Below, in pieces: positions 8,455 through 16,887 of a DNA stretch of 64,000 nucleotides. The position numbers and the translations under genes were made by a program. Below the pieces are notes generated by a model that made no database searches, was not told where the DNA came from, and saw only the letters and a program-made list of their open reading frames with translations. Source of the DNA: Pyxidicoccus caerfyrddinensis (GTDB taxonomy: Bacteria; Myxococcota; Myxococcia; Myxococcales; Myxococcaceae); assembly GCF_010894405.1 (NCBI RefSeq), contig NZ_JAAIYA010000010.1, positions 62,001 through 126,000 of the forward strand. Direction: 5' to 3'. Position 1 is the stretch's first letter; every line of letters begins with the position of its first letter.

Positions 8455-10149
8455 TCAGTCCTTCCCCGCACCCTTCGGAGGACCCTCGCCACCCATGGGC
8501 GACAGCGCCGCGGACAGTGCACCAGCCTGCTCGTGCGGCATCTTGTCGCGCGGTGAGCGGTAGTACTGCATGGGCGAGTGGTGCAGGAAGTTCGACACGC
8601 GGCTCGTATACAAACAGGCGTACTGCTCCACCTGGTACCCGAAGCGGCTGTTCTCGTTGCCCTCCTTGAACAGCAGCCCCCAGTACGGGTTGAAGCCCTC
8701 TTCGACGTCCTGCTCCAGCGTGTCCGCGATCTCGTTCGCGTCCTTCAGTGCCCGGCGCATCCGGTCCAGCTCGAACTTCGTCTGCTTCCGAAGCTCCTCC
8801 GCCTGCGCCCGCTCCGCCGGAGTCAGCGGCTCGCGCTCCAGCCTGCGCTCCAGCGTGTTCAGCAGCGTCTTGTGGTGGTTCACCTCGTCGTCCAGACGCT
8901 CGCGCACCACCTCCACCTGCGACAGCGTTCCAATCTCCTCCTGCCGTGAATCCGTGTAGGTGATCTCGTCTTCAATCTCCTGCACCACCATGCACGTGCG
9001 CCACAGCGACGACTTCTTCGACTTCAGGATGTCGCCGTAGATGTGGTCACCCACGTAGAGGATGTTCTCCCCGCGGTACCCCGTCAGCTCCTCGAACCGC
9101 GCCAGGTTGCCGCCCGAGTACACCTTGCCGCGATCCAACGAGCTCGCCTCGCCGATGACGCGGCCTTCCTCGGTGCTCGCGTCCAGCTCCAGGAACGGAC
9201 GCCCCTCCGTGAAGAACCCCGGCTTGCCCGCCGCCGTCACCACCACGTCGAAGTAGTTCCGCCAGCTCGGGTACTCCGCCAGCTGCCCGTCCAGCAGGTA
9301 CTTCATCACCGCGTCCGTGTAGTCCCACGCCGAGTTCGTCAGCAGGAACAGCCGCTTCCCACCCGAGCGCAGCTTGTGCAACGCCGGCCCCAGCTCCGGA
9401 TCCAAAAACACGTAGCGCCCCAAGTCCTTGCGGACCTCGCGCTTCAGCGAGTTGTCCCGATGAATCGTGTCGATGGCCTCGCGGATGTCGTCGTACAGCT
9501 TCCCGTAATCCACCCGCTGCCCGAGCGACTCCATCAGCTCGATGATGCCCGCGAACAGACACGTCTCCGGCAACGCGAAGAGCGTGTCGTTCCACGCGAA
9601 CTGCGGGTTGCGCAGCCGCACCCGCTTGTTGCGGTACAGCTCGCGCCACACCTCGAGCTTCAGCGGGCGCAGCCCGTGGTACGCACGCCCCACGTGGCCG
9701 AAGCGGTCCATCTTCAGGATGTTTCCGTTGACGCGGTCCACCGCCAGCCCGCGCATCACGAAGTGGTGGTCGTAGAGCAGGCCGCCCACCATCGGCGGGT
9801 AGCCGTACTCGGTCACCAGCTTCGCCAGCGTCATGTCGAACGAGAGCTGCTCCAGCCGGCGCATGTGGTAGATGGCCAGCGTGTAGTCCATGTCGAAGCC
9901 GAGCATCTCCACGCTCGACATGCGCAGGTTGCGGTTGACGAACACCTCTCGCGCCCGCGGCACCACGTCCCGCCGCTCGCGCGGCAGCGTGAGCAACCGG
10001 GTGAGCCCCTCGTCGGCCAGCAGCTCGTGGGCGCGCCGCGAGGCATTCGCCGCCCGCGCCTGGTTGAGTGGAGAACGAAAACTCCCGTGAAGCGGGTCCT
10101 GCATGGGCCCGCCCGGGATGGGTCGGAAGGGGGAGACGGTCTGGGGCAC
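8455..10149 (-). CDS. HAD-IG family 5'-nucleotidase
   Basis: 564 residues as given, starting at a GTG; an internal ATG at 10104 would give 549. HAD motif I is GFDMDYTLAIY, motif II is FLLTNSAWDYT, and motif IV-like acidic residues are in ILYVGDHIYGDILKSKKSSLWRT. The cap and overall layout match the HAD-IG purine 5'-nucleotidase family (bacterial relatives of cytosolic NT5C2), which dephosphorylates IMP/GMP. A charged coiled coil (about residues 400-480: EVVRERLDDEVNHHKTLL onward) is inserted before the C-terminal FGYQVEQYACLYTSRVSNF block. The substrate is inferred from family only. Confidence 0.85.
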   Translation of the reverse strand: MPQTVSPFRPIPGGPMQDPLHGSFRSPLNQARAANASRRAHELLADEGLTRLLTLPRERRDVVPRAREVFVNRNLRMSSVEMLGFDMDYTLAIYHMRRLEQLSFDMTLAKLVTEYGYPPMVGGLLYDHHFVMRGLAVDRVNGNILKMDRFGHVGRAYHGLRPLKLEVWRELYRNKRVRLRNPQFAWNDTLFALPETCLFAGIIELMESLGQRVDYGKLYDDIREAIDTIHRDNSLKREVRKDLGRYVFLDPELGPALHKLRSGGKRLFLLTNSAWDYTDAVMKYLLDGQLAEYPSWRNYFDVVVTAAGKPGFFTEGRPFLELDASTEEGRVIGEASSLDRGKVYSGGNLARFEELTGYRGENILYVGDHIYGDILKSKKSSLWRTCMVVQEIEDEITYTDSRQEEIGTLSQVEVVRERLDDEVNHHKTLLNTLERRLEREPLTPAERAQAEELRKQTKFELDRMRRALKDANEIADTLEQDVEEGFNPYWGLLFKEGNENSRFGYQVEQYACLYTSRVSNFLHHSPMQYYRSPRDKMPHEQAGALSAALSPMGGEGPPKGAGKD

Positions 10150-10233
10150 GGGACATCAACACATATCACGCGTGCGCCCCCTCGGCTCGTCCTTGCCGGG
10201 TCCAGAGAGAGCGTGGCACGCTCACCTTCTGCA

Positions 10234-10557
10234 ATGCGCTCGCCCGCCCGACGCCAACCCTCGGAAGATGCCGAGGAGGTCCATGCGCGCCTGTCCGCCC
10301 GGATCGCCGCGCTCGAAGACCGCGTGCGACTCCTGGAGGCCCGGCTCCGCGTGAGCACCCGCGCGCCCGCGTCCGCCGTCCGGCAGGCCTCCAGGCGGGC
10401 CGGCGAGCCGTCGCGTCCCGCCCCCGCCCGCGCGCGGCCTCGCTGCCCCGGCTGTACCCTGGAGCTCCCCAAGGGACGGCGCGGTGAGTCGTGCGTCTGG
10501 TGCGGCTTCGTCTTCTCCGCCGTGTCCCGGCGCCGCCCGACACGAAAGAAGCGATGA
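10234..10557 (+). CDS. Small protein with coiled coil and zinc-ribbon-like Cys pairs
   Basis: 107 residues, very rich in Arg. An amphipathic coiled-coil helix (HARLSARIAALEDRVRLLEA, about residues 19-38) is followed by a disordered Arg/Ala/Pro linker and a compact Cys4 motif CPGC-x13-CVWC (about residues 75-95) that should bind one zinc ion. The tail is strongly basic (SRRRPTRKKR). Zinc ribbon plus basic tail suggests nucleic-acid or protein binding; I recognise no named family. The stop overlaps the start of the next gene (ATGA at 10554-10557), which supports its being a real gene translationally coupled to the kinase-like gene. Confidence 0.6.
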   Translation: MRSPARRQPSEDAEEVHARLSARIAALEDRVRLLEARLRVSTRAPASAVRQASRRAGEPSRPAPARARPRCPGCTLELPKGRRGESCVWCGFVFSAVSRRRPTRKKR

Positions 10558-12665
10558 GCGCCACCTACAGACTGACGGGCCGCATCGAGGCCGGCGAGCT
10601 CGCGGAGCTGTACGAGGGCCTCGCGCTCCCCGCGACCGAGGTGGTGGTGAAGCTCTTCCACCCCAAGACGTCGGACCCCGCCTACGCGCTGGACCTCGCG
10701 GAGACGACGCGGCTGCTCCAGTCCGTGCGCCACCCCGGCATCCTCCACGTGGTGGACATCGGCGTCGTGCGCCAGCGGCTCGCCGTGGTGCGCGAGGAGG
10801 TGGAGGGCTTCACGCTCGGCACCGCGCTGCAGCGGCTCCACACCAAGGAAGTGGTGCTGCCTCCCGCGGTGGCGCTCCACATCGTCATCCAGTTGCTCGA
10901 GGCCGTGCAGCAGGCCCATGAGGCCGGCGTCCTCCATGGCGCCCTCACGCCGGGCAACGTGGTGCTGTCGCGCGACGGCACGCCCGCGGTGTGCGACTTC
11001 GGCGCGCTGCGCGCCCTCATGGCGGTGCCGCAGTTGCGCCGCTCGTTCGCCAACCGGGGCCGCGGCACGTACCGCTCACCCGAGGTGACGCGCGGCGAGG
11101 CCCACACCGAGCAGTCCGACGTCTACTCCCTGGGCGCCATCGCCTACGAGCTGCTCACGCAGCGCGAGCCCGTGGTGGCGGGAGGCGGGGGCGTGTCCAC
11201 GCGCCGCAGCGAGGCGCTGCCTCCGCCCAGCCGGTTGGACCGGCGCATCAACTCGCGGTTGGACTCGCTCATCCTCCGCGCCCTGGAGGCGACCCCCCAG
11301 CGGCGCTTCCGCTCGTGCGGCGAGTTCGCCTCGTCCCTGCGCAACTTCCTCTCCGCGAGCGGCGGCCTGCCGAGCGTGGACGACGTGCGCCGCTTCGTGG
11401 TCGAGCTGTTCCCCAACGAGGTGAGCCTCGCCGGCACCGTGGGGCCCGCGCCGTTCAAGGAGACGTTCACCCTGGAGCCCATCTCCGGCGCGGAGATGGA
11501 CGACCTCCACGCCGAGGAGCCCGAGGCCTCCATCATCCAGCGCACGCCCTTCAGCCGCTCGCTCTCCGAGACGGAGGCCGGCGCGGACACCCAGGAGTCC
11601 GCCGAGCCCGCCTTCGAGGCGTACCGCCCGGAGGACTACGAGCCGGACATGGCCGCGCCATCCCTCACGCGCACCCGCGCACCCGAAGCCTCCGCGCAGC
11701 GAGAGGCTCCGGTGGGGGAGGGCGAGACGACGGGGCCGGGACAGGCGGGGCCGCTGGAGCGCGGCTGGGAGGCCCCGCCGGGCGCCGCGCCGGCCAGGCC
11801 GCGCCGGCAACTGGTGCCCCAGGGCGGGGCCAACGGGCAGCAGGGCACCCGCGTCGGCGCTCGCAACCCACGCATGCGGATGGTGGAGGACTTCTCCGGG
11901 CCGAGCCCTTCCGAGGACGACGAGGAGCTGTCCGTCTCCGTCTCGACGTCCGGCCGCCGCAACGCCCGGCCGCGCCGCCCTGCCGCAGAGCGCACGCCCC
12001 GTCCGCTGCCCGAGCCGTTCCCCGCCTCGGCGCGCGCGGAGGCGAAGTTTCGCGACGACATCCCCATGCCGCCGCCGTCGGAGCCGCATTCCCCCCGGCT
12101 GCTCACGGACGAGATGGACCTGTCCGGCGCCACGAAGCGGCGCGGGAAGATGGTGGCCATCGCCGGCGCACTGGCCCTGGTGGGGCTCATCAGCTTCGCC
12201 ATCGCCGCGTGGCGCCTCGGAGGAGGGCCGCCGGAGGAGGGCGGCCCCCCCATCCGCGCCCCGGACCTCTCGGCCCAGCAGCCCGAGGCGCAGGGGCCGA
12301 CGGAGCCCATCCCCGTGCCTCGGCCTCCGCCCCCGCCGGAGCCCGTGAAGACGGAGGAGCCCGTCCGTCAGGCCGCGCAGGACACCGCTCCGGCGGAGGA
12401 GGAAGACGTCTCCGAGGCGAAGCTCCCGCCGAAGTCGCAGCGCGCGTACGTCACCATCTCCGCCAACGGGCCCGCGCGGGTGTACATCGACGGGGAGCGG
12501 GTGGGCCGGACCACGCCCCTGTCCCGCTTCCCCATCAAGGCGGGCACGCGGCTCATCCGGCTGGTGTCCATCGCCACGGGCGAGGCGCAGGATTCGGAAC
12601 TGCGCTTCACGCGCGGGCAGCATCGCAAGCTGGTGGTGAACTTCGTCAATTCTCCGAGACGGTGA
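10554..12665 (+). CDS. Degenerate Ser/Thr kinase-like protein with transmembrane segment and PEGA domain
   Basis: 703 residues. Residues about 5-275 have the eukaryotic-type kinase fold: the VAIK-like Lys33 in VVVKLF, DFG at 148-150, and a SPEV (APE-like) segment. The catalytic loop is HGALTPGN (128-135) instead of HRDxKPxN, so the catalytic Asp and the following Lys are both missing. The glycine loop is also poor. It is therefore probably a pseudokinase. A long, low-complexity acidic/Pro-rich region (about 300-530) leads to one membrane helix (KMVAIAGALALVGLISFAIA, about 530-552) and a periplasmic Pro-rich stalk. The C-terminus is a PEGA domain (about 630-702, YVTISANGPARVYIDGERVG). It precedes a NarL-type response regulator by 4 bases, so a joint signalling role is plausible. 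Confidence 0.8.
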   Translation: MSATYRLTGRIEAGELAELYEGLALPATEVVVKLFHPKTSDPAYALDLAETTRLLQSVRHPGILHVVDIGVVRQRLAVVREEVEGFTLGTALQRLHTKEVVLPPAVALHIVIQLLEAVQQAHEAGVLHGALTPGNVVLSRDGTPAVCDFGALRALMAVPQLRRSFANRGRGTYRSPEVTRGEAHTEQSDVYSLGAIAYELLTQREPVVAGGGGVSTRRSEALPPPSRLDRRINSRLDSLILRALEATPQRRFRSCGEFASSLRNFLSASGGLPSVDDVRRFVVELFPNEVSLAGTVGPAPFKETFTLEPISGAEMDDLHAEEPEASIIQRTPFSRSLSETEAGADTQESAEPAFEAYRPEDYEPDMAAPSLTRTRAPEASAQREAPVGEGETTGPGQAGPLERGWEAPPGAAPARPRRQLVPQGGANGQQGTRVGARNPRMRMVEDFSGPSPSEDDEELSVSVSTSGRRNARPRRPAAERTPRPLPEPFPASARAEAKFRDDIPMPPPSEPHSPRLLTDEMDLSGATKRRGKMVAIAGALALVGLISFAIAAWRLGGGPPEEGGPPIRAPDLSAQQPEAQGPTEPIPVPRPPPPPEPVKTEEPVRQAAQDTAPAEEEDVSEAKLPPKSQRAYVTISANGPARVYIDGERVGRTTPLSRFPIKAGTRLIRLVSIATGEAQDSELRFTRGQHRKLVVNFVNSPRR

Positions 12666-12669
12666 CTCC

Positions 12670-13335
12670 ATGGACCGGACCCGCATCTTCGTCGTCGAGG
12701 ACCAGCCGCAGCTCTTGAAGAACCTGGTCAAGGTGCTGGGCACCTTCCCCGAGCTGGAGATCGTGGGCACCTCGCAGGAGGGCGAGGCCGCGGTGGAGGC
12801 CATCCTCGAGGTGAAGCCGCAGCTCGTGCTGTTGGACCTGGAGCTGCCGGGCATCAACGGCATCCAGGTGACTCAGCGGGTGAAGCGCCGCGCGTCGGAC
12901 ATCGAGATCCTCATCCTCACGTCCTTCGACGACGAGCAGAAGGTGTACGAGGCCATCCAGGCCGGTGCGTCCGGCTACCTCGTCAAGCGCGTGGGTCCGG
13001 AGAAGATCCGCTCCGGCATCCAGGAGGTGATGTTGGGCGGCACCGTGCTGGAGCCCATCATCGCCCGCCGCTTCTGGAACTACTTCCAGTCCGTCCAGGC
13101 GAAGCCGGCCTCGCCGGAGAAGAAGGCGGACAACCCCTGGGCCCTCACGCCCACGGAGTTCGAGGTCCTGCGCTACGTGGCCAAGGGCCTGTCCAACGCA
13201 GAGGTGGGGCAGGTGATGACGCTGGAGCGGCGCACCGTGCGCACCCACCTGTCACATATCTACCGGAAGATGGGCGTCAACTCTCACGTGGAAGCCGTCG
13301 TGATGGCTCTGCGTGCGGGCGTCGTGGATCTATAG
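12670..13335 (+). CDS. NarL/FixJ-type response regulator
   Basis: 221 residues. The receiver domain (about 4-120) has the acidic pair E10-D11, the phospho-acceptor D56 in LVLLDLELPG, the Thr in ILILTSFDDE and the Lys in SGYLVKRVG. The C-terminal LuxR-type helix-turn-helix (about 155-218) reads LTPTEFEVLRYVAKGLSNAE, then RTVRTHLSHIYRKMGV. It should bind DNA as a dimer upon phosphorylation. No histidine kinase is adjacent; the preceding gene encodes a pseudokinase-PEGA protein 4 bases upstream, so the partner is unknown. Confidence 0.9.
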   Translation: MDRTRIFVVEDQPQLLKNLVKVLGTFPELEIVGTSQEGEAAVEAILEVKPQLVLLDLELPGINGIQVTQRVKRRASDIEILILTSFDDEQKVYEAIQAGASGYLVKRVGPEKIRSGIQEVMLGGTVLEPIIARRFWNYFQSVQAKPASPEKKADNPWALTPTEFEVLRYVAKGLSNAEVGQVMTLERRTVRTHLSHIYRKMGVNSHVEAVVMALRAGVVDL

Positions 13336-13361
13336 CCGCGCTCTATGTACGTTGGGGGCCT

Positions 13362-14675
13362 ATGCGCAAGGCTTCCCAAGTCACTGCCCCCGCTCGCGCG
13401 GCGGATCCCGCCCTCGAGTCCCTGTTCGACGTGCACGAGGCCACGCTGCCCAATGGCCTCCAGGTGCGGTTGCTGGCCAACCACCAGGCTCCGGTGGTCA
13501 GCCTCTACACCTTCTTCCAGGTCGGCAGCCGCAACGAGCGGCCCGGCATCACCGGCATCAGCCACCTGTTCGAGCACATGATGTTCAACGGGGCGAAGAA
13601 GTACGGCCCCAAGATGTTCGACAAGACGCTGGAGTCCAGCGGCGGTCGCTCCAACGCGTACACGTCCAATGACATGACGGTGTACTACGACGACTTCGCC
13701 GCCGACTCGCTGGAGACGGTGCTCGACCTGGAGTCGGACCGGATGCGCTCACTGCGCATCTCCCAGGACACGCTGACCAGCGAGCGCGAGGTGGTGAAGG
13801 AAGAGCGCCGCGTCCGCGTGGACAACGACATCGCGGGCATCATGGACGAGGAATTGGGCACGCTCGTCTACAAGGCACACGCGTATCGCTGGCCCGTCAT
13901 CGGCTGGATGGCGGACATCGAGAACATCACCCGCGAGGACTGCCAGGAGTACTTCCGCACGTACTACGCCCCCAACAACGCGGTGCTCTACATCGTGGGG
14001 GACATCGACCCGAAGAAGACGCTGGCCCTGGTGCGCAAGTACTACGGGAACATCCCCCGCGGCCCCGCGCCCGCGAAGGTGCTCAACGCGGAGCCGGAGC
14101 AGAAGGGCGAGCGCCGCGCCCTGGTGCGCCACCCCGCGCAGTCACCCGCGCTGATGCTCGGCTTCCGTGGCCCCTCCGCGCGCGAGGACGACACCTTCAC
14201 CCTGGACGTGGCGCAGTACGTGCTGACGAAGGGGGAGGGGAGCCGGCTGGTGCGCTCGCTCGTGTACGAGCAGAAGCTGTGCGTCTCCATCATGCTCGAC
14301 TGGAGCTGGCGCATCGACCCGGGCACCATCCTCTTCTACCTGGAGCTGAAGCCGGACTCCGACCCGCAGAAGGTGGAGGCCGCGCTGTACGCGGAGCTGG
14401 AGAAGCTGGCCCGCGACGGCATCACCGACCGCGAGCTGCAGAAGGCGCAGAACAACCTGCGCGCGGACCACATGCGCGAGCTGGCCACCAACAACGGCCG
14501 CGCCCACGCACTGGGCCACTACGAGGCGCTGCTGGGTGACTGGCGCCGCCTGCTCACGCTGCCCAATGCCTACTCGTCCATCACCAACGACATGGTGAAG
14601 GCCGCCGCGGCGAAGTACTTCGCCCCCGAGCGCCGCTCCGTGGTGACGCTGCTGCCCGCCCCCTCCGAGGCTTGA
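13362..14675 (+). CDS. M16 family zinc peptidase, catalytic subunit
   Basis: 437 residues, typical of two-domain bacterial M16B peptidases (mitochondrial processing peptidase/PqqL relatives). The inverted zinc motif HLFEH (H68, E71, H72 within GISHLFEHMMFNGAKKYG) is intact. A downstream acidic zinc ligand lies in the DLESDRMRSL region. The N-terminus (FDVHEATLPNGLQVRLLANHQAP) is standard, and no signal peptide is apparent. It is the first gene of a pair with a non-catalytic M16 partner that begins where this gene stops, so the two probably form the usual heterodimer. The substrate is unknown. Confidence 0.9.
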   Translation: MRKASQVTAPARAADPALESLFDVHEATLPNGLQVRLLANHQAPVVSLYTFFQVGSRNERPGITGISHLFEHMMFNGAKKYGPKMFDKTLESSGGRSNAYTSNDMTVYYDDFAADSLETVLDLESDRMRSLRISQDTLTSEREVVKEERRVRVDNDIAGIMDEELGTLVYKAHAYRWPVIGWMADIENITREDCQEYFRTYYAPNNAVLYIVGDIDPKKTLALVRKYYGNIPRGPAPAKVLNAEPEQKGERRALVRHPAQSPALMLGFRGPSAREDDTFTLDVAQYVLTKGEGSRLVRSLVYEQKLCVSIMLDWSWRIDPGTILFYLELKPDSDPQKVEAALYAELEKLARDGITDRELQKAQNNLRADHMRELATNNGRAHALGHYEALLGDWRRLLTLPNAYSSITNDMVKAAAAKYFAPERRSVVTLLPAPSEA

Positions 14676-14707
14676 GCCTGGACCGGAAAAAGAAAGCCCC
14701 AACGCCC

Positions 14708-16183
14708 ATGGCCTCTCGCAAGAGCTCCTCCCTGAAGTCCTCCGTGAAGTCCACCGCCGCCCGCGCCGCGAAGGCGCCCGTCCGGGCCCTCAAGCGCGCC
14801 ACCCGCAAGGCCCCGGCCTCCGGACGGACGGCCTCGCCCCGCAAGGCGGCGAAGGCGTCCACCGGCGCGCTGAAGCTGCCCACGCTGCACGAGAGCACGA
14901 CATCCAGCGGCCTGAAGGTGATTGCCGCCGAGCGCGGCCCGCTGCCGCTGGTGTCCATGCGGCTGGTGCTGCGCGCCGGCAGCGCCACCGACCCCGACGG
15001 CAAGCACGGCCTGGCGGACTTCACCGCCCGACTGCTGCGCCGGGGCACGCGCCGCCTCACCGCCCAGGCCATCGACGAGACGGTGGAGTTCGTCGGCGCC
15101 AGCCTGGGCGTGGGCGTGGGCGAGGACACCATGTCCATCGCCCTCACCACGCCGGCCGAGCACTTCGCCCAGATGCTGGGCGTGCTGGGCCAGCTGGTGC
15201 GCGAGCCCACCTTCCCGCAGTCCGAGGTGGACGACGCGCGCGAGCGCGCCCTGGCCCAGTTCTCCAACGACCTGGACGACCCGTCCGTCATCGCCGACCG
15301 GGCGATGGTGCGCGCGCTCTGGGGTGACCATCCGTACGGGCACGACGTGGGCGGATCGTCGCGCACGGTGCGCACCTTCACCCGTGATGACGTGGTGCGC
15401 TTCCACCAGGAGCGCCTGGGCCCGAAGGTGGCCATGCTCGTCGTCGTGGGCGCGGTGAAGCCGGAGCGCGTGGCCGCCGCGGCGGAGGAGGCCTTCGTCG
15501 GGTGGACGGGCGGGCCGGACGCGCCGCCCACCGTGCCGCCGCTGAAGCGCATTCCGCAGGCCGGGCGCGTGCTGCTGGTGGACAAGCCGGACCAGACGCA
15601 GTCCCAGGTGCGCCTGGGCGGCCCCGGCTTCCGCATGGGGCACGAGGACTACTTCCCGGCCACGGCGATGAACATCGCGCTGGGCGGTGGCTTCACGTCG
15701 CGGCTGATGAACGAGATTCGCGTCAACCGTGGACTCACCTACGGCGTCAGCTCGTGGTTCGACTCGATGAACGCCGGCGGCGTCTTCGCGCTGTCCACCT
15801 TCACGAAGACGGCCTCCACGCGCGAAATCATCGACGTGGCGCTGGGGGAGATTCGCAGCGTCCGCGAGAAGGGGCTCAAGCCGAAGGAGCTGGCGGACGC
15901 GCAGGCGTACCTCGCCGGCCTCTATCCGCTGCGCACGGAGACGAACGAGTCCATCGCCGGCAGCATCGCCGACACGCGCATCCACGGGCTGGGCGATGAC
16001 TGGGTGGAGAAGTTCCGAGATCGCCTGCGCGCGGTGACGCCGAAGCAGGTGTCCGCGGCCGCGAAGAAGTACTGCCTGGCGGAGGCGCCCGCCGTGGTGG
16101 TGCTCGGCCGCGCGGCGGAGGTGAAGAAGCACCTCAAGGGCCTGGGCCCCATCACCGTGGTGCCCGCGTCGGAGTACGAGTGA
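14708..16183 (+). CDS. M16 family non-catalytic partner subunit with basic Lys/Ala/Ser-rich N-terminus
   Basis: 491 residues from the ATG at 14708; an in-frame TTG at 14672 that overlaps the upstream stop (TTGA) would add 12. The HxxEH zinc motif is replaced by ADFTA in KHGLADFTARLLRRGT, so it cannot hydrolyse peptide bonds itself. The R/Y substrate-binding pair typical of the beta-type subunit is kept (RLMNEIRVNRGLTYGVSSWF). Residues 1-55 are an unstructured basic tract rich in Lys, Arg, Ala and Ser, resembling a histone-H1-like tail and absent from usual M16 proteins. It is paired with the catalytic M16 gene directly upstream. Confidence 0.85.
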   Translation: MASRKSSSLKSSVKSTAARAAKAPVRALKRATRKAPASGRTASPRKAAKASTGALKLPTLHESTTSSGLKVIAAERGPLPLVSMRLVLRAGSATDPDGKHGLADFTARLLRRGTRRLTAQAIDETVEFVGASLGVGVGEDTMSIALTTPAEHFAQMLGVLGQLVREPTFPQSEVDDARERALAQFSNDLDDPSVIADRAMVRALWGDHPYGHDVGGSSRTVRTFTRDDVVRFHQERLGPKVAMLVVVGAVKPERVAAAAEEAFVGWTGGPDAPPTVPPLKRIPQAGRVLLVDKPDQTQSQVRLGGPGFRMGHEDYFPATAMNIALGGGFTSRLMNEIRVNRGLTYGVSSWFDSMNAGGVFALSTFTKTASTREIIDVALGEIRSVREKGLKPKELADAQAYLAGLYPLRTETNESIAGSIADTRIHGLGDDWVEKFRDRLRAVTPKQVSAAAKKYCLAEAPAVVVLGRAAEVKKHLKGLGPITVVPASEYE

Positions 16184-16887
16184 CGGACGCCCGCATCCTC
16201 TTCGAGGGCGGGGGCGTGCTCGTGGTGGACAAGCCGCCCGGGGTGCCGGTCATCCCCGGGCGTGACGGTGGGCACTCGCTGCGAGACGCGCTCGAAGCGC
16301 AGCGGGGCCAGAAGGTCTTCGTGGTGCACCGGCTGGACAGGGACACGTCCGGGGTCCTCGTCTTCGCGCTGGATGCGGCGGTGCACCGCGCCCTCTCCGT
16401 GGCCTTCGAGTCCGGCAAGGTGCGCAAGCGCTACCTGGCGCTGGTAGAGGGCCGGCTGGAGGCACCGCGCCTGGTGGACGCGCCGCTGGTGGCCGCGCGC
16501 AAGGGCCGCATGCGCGTGGCGCGGCCGGGAGAGACGGACGCCAAGGCGTCGCGCACGCGGGTGCGGCCGGTGGAGACCTTCGAGCGCGCGTCGCTGGTGG
16601 AGGCCGAGCCCCTCACCGGACGCACCCACCAGATTCGCGTCCACCTGCTGTCCCTGGGGCACCCGCTGCTCATGGACCACCAGTACGGCCGCGACGCGCC
16701 GCTGACGGAGAAGGACCTGGGCGGGGCAGGGGACGCGGTGGTGCTCGCCCGGACGCCGCTGCACGCGGCGCGCGTGGAGTGGCCCGCGTTGCCCGGTGTG
16801 GAGGCTCGGGCGGTGGAGACACCGCTGCCGGCGGACATGCTGCGCGCCCGGGAGCTGCTGCGCGGTGCGGCGGCTACTGCACCTTGA
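16180..16887 (+). CDS. RluA-family pseudouridine synthase without S4 domain
   Basis: 235 residues starting at a GTG that overlaps the previous stop (GTGA, 16180-16183), so it is translationally coupled to the M16 pair. The catalytic Asp lies in VHRLDRDTSGVLVFA, the RluA/RluC/RluD motif II. The start ILFEGGGVLVVDKPPGVPV and the end PLTGRTHQIRVHLLSLGHPLLMDHQYG are standard. No S4 RNA-binding domain precedes it, as in RluA and TruC. The target (a 23S rRNA or tRNA uridine) cannot be told from sequence. It is convergent with the next gene and overlaps it by 14 bases. Confidence 0.9.
   Translation: MTDARILFEGGGVLVVDKPPGVPVIPGRDGGHSLRDALEAQRGQKVFVVHRLDRDTSGVLVFALDAAVHRALSVAFESGKVRKRYLALVEGRLEAPRLVDAPLVAARKGRMRVARPGETDAKASRTRVRPVETFERASLVEAEPLTGRTHQIRVHLLSLGHPLLMDHQYGRDAPLTEKDLGGAGDAVVLARTPLHAARVEWPALPGVEARAVETPLPADMLRARELLRGAAATAP

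Noticed and set aside
10213-10239. TGGCACGCTCACC as a sigma-54 promoter before the zinc-ribbon gene
   Set aside because: The -24-like box has no GC at the required -12 spacing; the next TGC is four bases too far.
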